Shown here piece after piece: positions 56,018 to 64,000 of a DNA stretch of 64,000 nt (positions are counted from its first letter, which is position 1; each line of letters opens with the position of its first letter). A program made the translations under genes and the position numbers. The stretch spans positions 1,240,001 through 1,304,000 of the forward strand of contig JAQQWL010000007.1 in the NCBI GenBank assembly GCA_038363925.1. The letters run 5' to 3'. The notes under the pieces were generated by a model, which was not told the DNA's origin, made no database searches, and saw nothing but the letters and a program-made list of their open reading frames with translations. The DNA comes from Apiospora phragmitis (taxonomy: Eukaryota; Ascomycota; Sordariomycetes; Amphisphaeriales; Apiosporaceae).

Positions 56018-59000
56018 ACGACAGTTGTGATTTCCTTCGAATAGGACGGTTAAGATAGAACGGAAGCGATTTCCCCCAACCCGAGTTAGGTGCCACGAGG
56101 TGAGATTATAAGTAACCTCGACTCTTACGATGTGGGCAGCACGACAAAGTAGGAGACCCTTCTTATTGTCTTGGCAGTCGAGAAAGACCGTCTAGACCGA
56201 TCGAGACGTGTTGGTGTTGAGCTGAATGTGGACACGAGAAGCCTAAATGGTGGGATCTGTAGCGTCCCGGAAGGGCGACTTGGCACTGAGGCTGATGCTG
56301 TGGAATGTGATTAGGGGTGGGTACAGCTGAAGAAGGGAGAGGCCGGCGGCGGACAGAGATTATGGGCATGGAGAAACACAGAATAGAAAAGGGGAGCGCA
56401 ATTACCTGACTATAAAGAAAGCGTATTGCGAATGACTCGCTGGGCTGCGTCGATATAGGATGATGGATGATGGATTGATTGCAGCGGCTGATATATAAGG
56501 TTTCTCAGCAGTTCCCTTCCCCGGGGTGACTGACGTATGTAAGGGAGCAAGGGAGGTATGTACTGTAATGCAAACGCGCCTTTTCAAACAGATGAACACG
56601 ACTGAATGCGTTGGTTGTTGGCGGGTCGTGGGTGCGAGGAGGCAGTGATATGTATGTAGTAAGTGATTGACGGCTTATGCTGTTCTTCTGGCAGAGAAGA
56701 TCCCCGAAAGTCTATTTCGAGATTGCCAAGATGCCCCGGGTGCCCACAGCACTCTGGTCTTTGCAGTAAAGATCTCTGAAGGATCTGCCGGGGTGAATCC
56801 CTCTGACGAGCCTTGACAGGGTTGCAGGTTACTGCGGACGAACAAGCCGTTGGGTAGCACAGACAGGCTTTGGGCCAGTCGGATGGACGAGATGATATGC
56901 ACGCAGGAACGGATAGATGAAGTCCCCCAAATCGACTAATTTCTGAAAGGGCGGGAAAGGGAGGGTGAGAAAGAATGCAATGGCACGGCTGTCGACCTGG
57001 ACAGCAAATCACCCCGCTGATATAGAAACACTTTCACGCCCACGATCTAATCTTGAAGGCAACTAGACGTTGAAACGTTTGAATGTGTTCTCGTCGCATT
57101 GGGACCCGATGGAGTGCGTCTGTCTTGTCTCGAGTACGTGGAGGGAGGAATCAACTCACACCAATGATACCTCCATCCACATCCACGCTAGGGGGGGACC
57201 CTGGAACCTTGATGCTTGATTGATGCATGTGCATCAAGTAAGTATTGCTCGAATCCCTGTACCAGTGCTTTATCGATCCCTCGAAGCAGGTACGGCCAGA
57301 AGTGTAGTTCTGTGCAACAGACATCATCCGTGAGAAAGTATAGTTCATTAATGTATCATCATGCTGCCTGCTGGCATTTGCAGCATGCTTACTGGCGCTA
57401 GCTATGAAGAAGAAATGAGACCGAATGTAGGCTGCGTCCTGATGGCGGGCTGGGCTGTTGGGCTCATGCAAATGGGGCTTGGTTTCATCCAACAGGCTCT
57501 CTCTCAGAAAATGCATAGCCATTCGGCAGTGTCTATTTACGTCTCACTGCGCGAAGCATGTTTGTAGGTTAGGTATATATATCCAGGATTTCATAGTTGG
57601 GTCTTGATTCCCTACCAGGTAAAGCAGAGAGCATGGACATGATGAGCGATGATCCATTGTGATTGACCTGCATGGAATTTCACTCTGCCCTGGCTAGGTC
57701 ACCAAGGCTGCAAGGTCACCTCTCTCATCTTGCACCGTCGCTGAACGAAGCCGCCAAGAGTCTCTCCGCAGCATCTCATCATGCCCCAGCAACCAGATGC
57801 CAATACCATTGAGGGGTTCTCGCACGTGGAGACTTATAGATCGGGTATGTGCAGTTCGCGAGCTGAACGGTTCAGCTTTGGCTGTGCTGCTAACGAGCTG
57901 CGCCCGTCAGCAACAGACTATTGGCAGTCTCTTCCCTCCGCTGAGCACTAAGGTGCCAACCCGCCCAGTCCTTGAGAGCTGAATAGTGAGGCTAGACCAG
58001 TCTCGGCACTTGGAGGCAGGAAAACAAACAATTTCGAGGCGTCCGGTAGTATAGATAAGAGCTTTATTAGTTCGTATAATGGTTCCCTTTCTCCCATTCC
58101 TTGACCTCGGATGATGCATTACATAGGTGCTAGGAGAAGCGCGATCTCGAGTACTAGGCAGCTTGGTAACTCGGCGTGAACGTGTGCTGGCCATTCTGAT
58201 TTGCCTCCAAAACGGCATGAGATAGGTGACATATCCGCGCAGGCGAGGTTATAATGCATCACTCTCTACCGGAGAAATAACACTCACGATGCTCAATGCT
58301 GGCCAGGTTGGAGGTTGTGTCGCATGCGCAGATAAGGTTGTCCGCAAGCAGGTAGCAGGCCTTGCCAGAAGGCCTCCCGTTTCAACATGGCAGCCATAGC
58401 CCATCAAGCATCATGAGAGCAGCGGCAGATCAGTGGCAAATCAGCATCGCAGTGGCCTGGCAACTAGCCACAACACAAGGCCGGGCTGCATCTGTTGTTT
58501 GAAACGAATTCTCAACATGCATCTGACTTACAGTATTAAAGCCAGGCTATTCCCGCGATGCCATCGTATGCGAGGACGGCGTTAAGGTTACAGGTCTCAA
58601 ACCACCCCACCACCGCCGTTAACACACCGGCCGCCGATCTACTCCACTAACACCTCGGACTCGAAACAGCAATATACTCGGGACGACTGCCAAGCCGTTA
58701 CCAATTACCCTATTTAGTGATTTGCGGTGTTAGTCTCGCGTTCTTTTTCTATGTGTCCATCAATGCTGGTGTGGAGAGCGAAGAATGGAAAACGATTTAT
58801 GCATGTATGTCTCTACCTAGACATAGGATCAATATATATATCTACGATCTACATGCATGTAGTAGGTAAGCACAAACGGCTTGCGGCTCTTCATAACTCA
58901 AGCTTTGCGCCCCGAGTTTACGTTTATTCCAATATCGCGAGATGGCAAACGGGACGAACGGCTTGGCACTTACTACATCTTCGCAAGGTACAGTAGGCCT

Positions 59001-59793
59001 CTGTTTCGACCGGCAAGGATAGAGTGGTATCGCTTCCGCCGACTGTGGAGTGGCCGTCTCGATATTGTAGATTTTTAACCTATGTCCCTGAGTATATAGA
59101 CTGGGGTAACATGCTCGGCCGGGTGGGCTGGTCCAGCGTTTCGTAAAATCCATTTGAAAGGTCGAGTTGAAGCATGATCCTGTTGGCGGTACTAGAAACG
59201 CTGTGCGGCTAGCTCCGGGAGCTTTTACAGGTCTCCGCGGAGGCACCACGGTTACTACCTACGTAGAGACACCGCCAGTTATTTCGCGCTGGTCAACTAC
59301 CCTATGTGCCACCACGAATCCCTGCCCGCTGCCCCATACCACCTGCAAATCGTGAATGCATCATATCATGCCTTTCCAAACTGCTTCATCAATGCCAAGA
59401 CAAACTCAGGAATGTTGAAAGTGAGCAGGCGAGGATACTTCGATGAAGTGCACTTTAGTGGGCGGGTGTCGCGTAATTAGTTGTAAGTGGGCCCGGCACT
59501 TAGGGGCATTAGCACGGTCGGGAAAAGGGCTCTAGAGGCACCGACATACGCCAAAGGCCTTTAGAGATCGCCCATCAAAGAACAGTTCTGGGTTTTTGTG
59601 ATTTACCCCATCCATAATAACTCAGGCCATTTTCAAAGATCAGCGCAACAAGGCTGACACCACAGTGGCCCGCCCGGTGCCGAGCTTTCCCTAGTCGAAC
59701 TTTCCCCAGCTCTTGTCGGCCTCGGAACCCACGGGAGTCAGTCGTTCTTTGGTTCGCCTGCTGTCGTGTGCCCTTGTATCTGTCGTTCGAACC
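56018..59793. other. Gene-poor intergenic region
   Basis: It contains the upstream region of the small membrane-protein gene and the promoter of GPI2. Several short ORFs (for example minus 57151-57522 and minus 58842-59249) show no domain, no splice partner and no coding bias that I can see. No tRNA or other RNA was recognised. Confidence 0.45.
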
Positions 59794-61301
59794 ATGGCCG
59801 GCACTGGCATCCGTCAATCCGTAGTAGGACCGTACTCGACCCTGACGCCTGCCACTGTTTTGCAGCCCTTGGACCGCCTCACTACGTCACCTCGCTCGTC
59901 GCGCTCGCATCTGGCCCCTGAGGACGCGTTCAATGCGGCCTCACCCCCGCGTCGCTCGGGCGGCTTTGACCACAGCAGCAACAATAACATGAGCCTCTTG
60001 CGCGATACCGTTGCCTCATCCTCCGGCGGCGGCGACGTGCGGTCATCCCGGCGCCGCGAGTCCAAATTCGGCAGCCGGAGCCGGAGCCGGCGGCGGAAGC
60101 GCAACTGGAAGAAGATCCTCTGGGTGCGGCAGGCGTACCCGGACAACTACACGGACCAGACCACCTTCTTGGACAGCTTGCAGCGCAACCCGCGCCTGCA
60201 GCCGTACGAGTTCTGGCCGCTCGTGGCCGACACCACCGTCATCGTCCAGCAGGTCTGCTCCGTCACCATCTTCGTCGTCTGCTTCGTCGGCATCTTCACG
60301 GAGCGCGTGTCGCCCGTCGCCGTCGTCGGCTGGGGCAGCTTCGCGACCTTCGTCGGCTGGGCCGTGTGGGACTGGTGGGTAGGCCAGAAGGGTGAGGACG
60401 AGGTCCTGCAGCGGCAGAACAGCCACCGCAGCCGCGGCGCGTGGCAGCCTCGGCAGGACGGCGGCAGCGCCAGCGCCAACTCGACCACGGCGCCCACAAC
60501 GCCGTCGGCCGCGAGCTCCGTCACGAACCTGGGGTCCACGGAACGGACAACTTCGCAGGGCAACCTCACGGCCATGCGCAGCCAGCATGGCGGATCTGTC
60601 ACATCCTTGCATTCCAACGGATCACATAACAGTCGTCTCCTTGATCCCCAGGACGGCCTGAGACATCGACCATCGTCGCCTCTTCGCAGCGGGCGGGCGA
60701 CCCTCCGCCTCAGCACCATCAAGTCTGCGTCATTGATCTACTTCACCATCCTGGGCCTGTCTCCCATTCTAAAATCGCTTACCCGCTCGACCTCGCCTGA
60801 CAGTATCTGGGCCATGTCGTTCTTGCTGCTTGCCATCAACATCTTCTTCTTCGACTACTCGGGCGGCGTGGGTGTCAAGTTCCCGGCGTCGCTATCTACG
60901 AATGCCGCATTGATGGCATCGACCGTGCTGGCATCCCGGCTCCCGTCAACCGGACAGGTCTTCAGCTTGACGCTGTTCAGCATAGAAGTGTTCGGCTTGT
61001 TCCCCGTCTTCAGGCGGTACGCGCGGCACCGTAGCTGGCGCTATCACGTCGCACTTACTGTGCTGCTCACGGTTGGCGCAGGTGGAGGCATGGGTCTAAT
61101 ACTGGGCGAGGGAGGGATGGAGTATGGCCTTGGAAGAGCGGGCTCCTGGGCGTGCTGGTCGGCGCGTTCATCGTCATTGTCGCCATGGGCGCATCGAGTT
61201 GGTGGCTCATAGGGCTGCAGAAGTACAAGAACGCCATGAACGGGCCATGGGATCAAGCGCGACCCATCATCATCAGCCGGCGGCAATGGGAATATGATTA
61301 G
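59794..61301 (+). CDS. GPI2: GPI-GlcNAc transferase subunit Gpi2 (PIG-C), with a frame break near the end
   Basis: Gpi2 is part of the ER enzyme that transfers GlcNAc to phosphatidylinositol, the first step of GPI-anchor synthesis. The start at 59794 has a strong context (accATGGCC). An Arg/Ser-rich N-terminus precedes WKKILWVRQAYPDNYTD and FWPLVADTTVIVQQ, which are diagnostic. Several membrane helices follow. The open frame would stop at 61212, but family sequence continues one frame over: LLGVLVGAFIVIVAMG, SSWWLIGLQKYKNAM and GPWDQARPIII, ending at TAG 61299-61301. One G appears to be missing in the run at 61140-61142. The full product is about 502 residues. Because the gene is normally essential, a consensus error is the simplest explanation. 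Confidence 0.9.
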
Positions 61302-61947
61302 TAACATACTCTAGATATACAAATCAGATCAATCCCTTTTCGAGTTTTGCAGAAACAATTCATCTTTTTGTTCCATTCGCTATCCAAGCTTCCGCCTAAT
61401 ATGAAGAACCAAACTTTCTTCTCTGTGTTGATCCTTGCAGACTTTGACGAGTGCTGCGCTCCATCTCTGATCTCGGCGGACAAAGAACTGTCGTTGGACC
61501 AAACGCCAACTGATGCGAACACCCTTTGTTTAGACAGGCGCCCAAAGGGACCTTGCGTTATGTGCTGACATGCCGTAACGGGGGATGGGCAGCGAGGCCT
61601 TGTTGTCCACCGAGTTGCTACACCCAACGGTAATACTCTCTGCAGCAAGTACTCGGGGTTTCTTTCATCGTAGTTTCTCGCAGGCCGGGAAGAGTCGACT
61701 TACCAGCCAGGCTTTCTTTACCAGAGGTGCGCGAGGGTTCCTCTCCTGAATAGGGCAAACGTACTCATACGAGGGCGCATCAAAGGAATGATGGGCAATC
61801 GCCACTGCAGCGTATGAGCTGCTCGCTCTCCTTGGTGTATAAATGACATGTACGCAACGTGGACGGGGAGAGAGCGAGAGAGAGAGGGGGCCACTGAAAT
61901 AGTCCTTCCTGGATACCATATATATATGATCTTCTAACTACATCTAT
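61302..61947. other. Intergenic region downstream of GPI2
   Basis: A GA-rich run lies near 61875-61890 and an AT-rich TATATATA stretch at about 61919-61927 just upstream of the next ORF, which may be its core promoter. No gene is seen. Confidence 0.5.
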
Positions 61948-62997
61948 ATGAGATTTGTTGTTTCCTCCCTTCCTTTTTCTCCCTTCCTTTTTTTATCCGT
62001 CGCTCCATATCTCTTGAAAATGCTATTACAACAAGTCGTGGCTGCTGACTTCCCAGCGAAACCACATATTTCGGCTACTCCAAAAATTGGTAGCAACCGA
62101 ACTCGATTACCGTGCCCGAAACATAGAAGGAAACAGAGGGTGCCGTTCAAACGAAACAGGCCTAGACCCAATTTGTACAGGTATACCGGGTGCCGTCGAG
62201 GCGGTCTAGTCGCGATACCTGAAGAAGTAGAAGAAGGAGACGATGGGCAAAGGGGCTCCGTCAACAGAACGGCAGGCCACGATTCTGTCAGTACTAGTAC
62301 TACTACCACTATTACTATGCGGTCCTCTGGATCGCCAGCGGCCGTCGCCGCACAACAGCTAGAACAGCCTCCGCCTCAGTTTCAGCTAGGAGAAAGAGAC
62401 CGTAGCCCCGTCGACCTGCGCTGGGAGTCGCCCAAGTCCACGATCCAGCTCGAAGACCTCCTCTTCGGCATCGGCAGCCAGTTCGACGACATGACGTTCT
62501 CGCCAAGGCAACTATCGTACATGAAGAATCCGGTCCGCGCTAATAACAATAATGATAATAATAATCCCTCTTCTACCAGATTACCACGTGGAACAAAAAA
62601 GGCCTGTTCACCAGTCGAGACCACCAGCACGAAGGCCACTAAGGAAATGGCTCTCCTTGGCGGCTATCAAGAAAACGACGCTTTTGTGAGCGAAGAGACG
62701 GTCATTTTACTGGACAAGGGAGGAGAGGACCCCTCTGGTTTGCCTCTCCTGTACGAAGAAGAGTTGCCTAATGATACAGCCGCCGGTCGGTCGAAACCGG
62801 GCTCCTCCTACCTACGTCACCTTCCCGAGACCTTGGCCCCGGCCATGCGTCGTGTTTTGGCAGTAGTATGGAATCTGGTGAGGTGGAAAGTGTATAGTGG
62901 CATATGCGTGCGCAGCAGTCTTCAACGCCATCATCAACGACAAAAACAACAGGGTGGGGAGAAGCTGCAAGGAGTGCGCGGTCTGGTATATATTTGA
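61948..62997 (+). CDS. Hypothetical protein, possible frame break near the C-terminus
   Basis: This 349-codon frame begins at an ATG just after a TATATATA stretch; later Met codons (for example in LLKMLLQQ, or ITMRSSG) are alternative starts. The middle has protein-like sequence (SPVDLRWESPKSTIQLEDLL, FDDMTFSPRQLSYMKNP) and an Asn-rich tract from AAT repeats. No known family is recognised. After VVWNLVRWKVY the current frame turns into basic, low-quality sequence. The next frame instead gives AYACAAVFNAIIND and CAVWYIFDLTPIVLIG and runs to TGA at 63122-63124. An extra base near 62890-62896 would join them and add membrane-like segments. The exact 3' end is unresolved. Confidence 0.5.
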   Translation: MRFVVSSLPFSPFLFLSVAPYLLKMLLQQVVAADFPAKPHISATPKIGSNRTRLPCPKHRRKQRVPFKRNRPRPNLYRYTGCRRGGLVAIPEEVEEGDDGQRGSVNRTAGHDSVSTSTTTTITMRSSGSPAAVAAQQLEQPPPQFQLGERDRSPVDLRWESPKSTIQLEDLLFGIGSQFDDMTFSPRQLSYMKNPVRANNNNDNNNPSSTRLPRGTKKACSPVETTSTKATKEMALLGGYQENDAFVSEETVILLDKGGEDPSGLPLLYEEELPNDTAAGRSKPGSSYLRHLPETLAPAMRRVLAVVWNLVRWKVYSGICVRSSLQRHHQRQKQQGGEKLQGVRGLVYI

Positions 62998-63267
62998 CTT
63001 GACCCCCATAGTGCTTATAGGCAAACAAGAATCGCGTGGGCCAATTATTAAGTGTTCTTGGTTGCGTGAGTTCGCACCGGCGAAAAATCAACATTCCTAT
63101 CTATTCCTAACCATGCCTACTTGAGAAAATATGTCGCTAGCCATGAAACCGTATCCATCTACCTTTTACACATGCATCTTACCTAAACAATAAAATAATA
63201 TGGCTGGCGGGCAGCTCCCTTTACTTGGAAAGTAAAGGCTCTGGTCTTGTCCTGCCCTGCCACCTCA
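62998..63267. other. Short convergent intergenic spacer
   Basis: It lies between the 3' ends of the hypothetical gene and the transcription factor. Part of it (to 63124) may be coding if the frame break proposed for the hypothetical gene is real. Nothing else is seen. Confidence 0.4.
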
Positions 63268-64000
63268 TCAGGATGGAGTCTCGCTCACAGCTCGGCTCTG
63301 AACCCTCGAGGGTCGTCCCGCGAGCCCCGTCCCGAGATTGCGGAGCAGATTCCCCAGACTCTCGACCAGCGGCGGCAGGGGCTCCGAGCGCACGGGTAAT
63401 TTTCGCGAAACACGTTCCGCGCGATATCGAGCACCATGCCGGGGTTGGACAGCGACTCGGCACCACCACCTCCTTCAGCCGCCGAACCTAAGCCCGTGGA
63501 TAATCCCGGTATGCCCTTGTCGAACTGCAGAAACGCGCGCGTCTCGCGGCTCTCGTCGCAATCCAGCAAGACGTATCTCGTAGGTGGCGGGGGCGGCATG
63601 ATAACCGCCGCCGCGGCCGTGGAGGAAGATCCGGAAGAAGCAGTAGTAGCAGCTCCAGCGGTAGAATAGCTAGCTCCAGCCCCGTCCTGTTGCTGCTGTT
63701 GGCCTTGCGTAGAACACGAGCACGATAGCAGACTGTAGACCCAGAGGGTCAAGGAGGCGAAGTAGACCGCGATGGCATGGAACCCGCGCAGCGAGGCCGG
63801 CGGCAGGGCCCGAGCATGCTTGAACACCTGGCCCGCGTGCCAGACGGCGTGGCGGGCGTCGCGGCTGCCGGCCCAGGGATCCTCGAGTGTCATGGCGGCG
63901 TGGCAGGCCTCGTCCTCGCCGTATTTCCCCGCGAACCGCTGCAGGTCATCCGGGTGCACGTGCAATATCATCATGAAGAGCTCGATGAGGATGGAGAGCT
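63268..64000 (-). CDS. Fungal transcription factor, C-terminal part (runs off right edge)
   Basis: The frame is open to the window end, so the N-terminus and DNA-binding domain are outside. The sequence LSILIELFMMILHVHPDDL, then QAVWHAGQ-like (HAVWHAGQVFKHARALPP) and LRGFHAIAVYFASLTLWVYSL, is typical of the C-terminal regulatory region of fungal-specific transcription factors, often paired with C2H2 or Zn2Cys6 domains. The plain frame would stop at 63285, but after NVFRENYP the family pattern continues one frame over as EPLPPLVESLGNLLRNLGTG, ending at TGA 63268-63270. One base appears to be missing near 63384-63386. The middle contains Gln, Ser/Ala and Pro runs. Confidence 0.78.

Noticed and set aside
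60043..60722. Long minus ORFs opposite GPI2
   Set aside because: They are antisense to the GC-rich coding region; the plus strand carries diagnostic Gpi2 motifs.
1..64000. CRISPR arrays, bacterial promoters or operons
   Set aside because: The window is nuclear fungal DNA; repeats found are microsatellites or transposon remnants and none has the spaced direct-repeat form.

Overview
The window comes from a filamentous ascomycete (Pezizomycotina, most likely a Sordariomycete). The evidence is short GT-AG introns of about 50-170 bp with CTRAY-like branch points, a giant modular NRPS, a LysM effector-type gene, a NACHT/ankyrin remnant, a DDE1/pogo-like transposon remnant with RIP-type decay, and typical fungal housekeeping genes. 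No species can be named from the sequence.

Layout. (1) Positions 1-29038 hold the 3' part of one giant nonribosomal peptide synthetase gene. The window opens inside a thiolation (T) domain, so the 5' end and probably the rest of a metabolite cluster lie to the left. The visible order is T-(C-A-T)-(C-A-T-E)-(C-A-T)-(C-A-T-E)-(C-A*-T-E)-(C-A-T)-(C-A-T)-CT-T*, where A* and T* lack key catalytic residues. The reading frame is broken by 11 single-base indels and contains one genuine 58-bp intron. (2) Positions 29039-33000 are a gene-poor scrap zone: a 5'-truncated NACHT/ankyrin fragment, an orphan minus-strand ORF, and two copies of a pogo-like transposase 3' end, the second much more strongly C-to-T/G-to-A mutated than the first. 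(3) From 33 kb on the genes are mostly conserved: a LysM protein beside the AT-rich block, an Lsb/Pin3-type SH3 protein, an EAF-type elongation factor, mitochondrial 2-methylcitrate dehydratase, a secreted alpha/beta-hydrolase-like protein, a C2H2 zinc-finger protein with an N-terminal membrane segment, an annexin with a long disordered N-terminus, a small single-pass membrane protein, the GPI-GlcNAc transferase subunit Gpi2, a hypothetical protein, and the C-terminal part of a fungal transcription factor running off the right edge.

The window therefore looks like an accessory-to-core boundary. The NRPS would load, condense and epimerise residues in assembly-line order: D-configured products are expected at modules 2 and 4, and at module 5 if it is loaded at all. 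Release is most likely through the terminal CT domain from the last normal T domain. Single-base frameshifts also occur in the normally essential GPI2 gene and in the right-edge transcription factor, so most of the NRPS frame breaks are better explained as consensus-sequence errors than as pseudogene decay.
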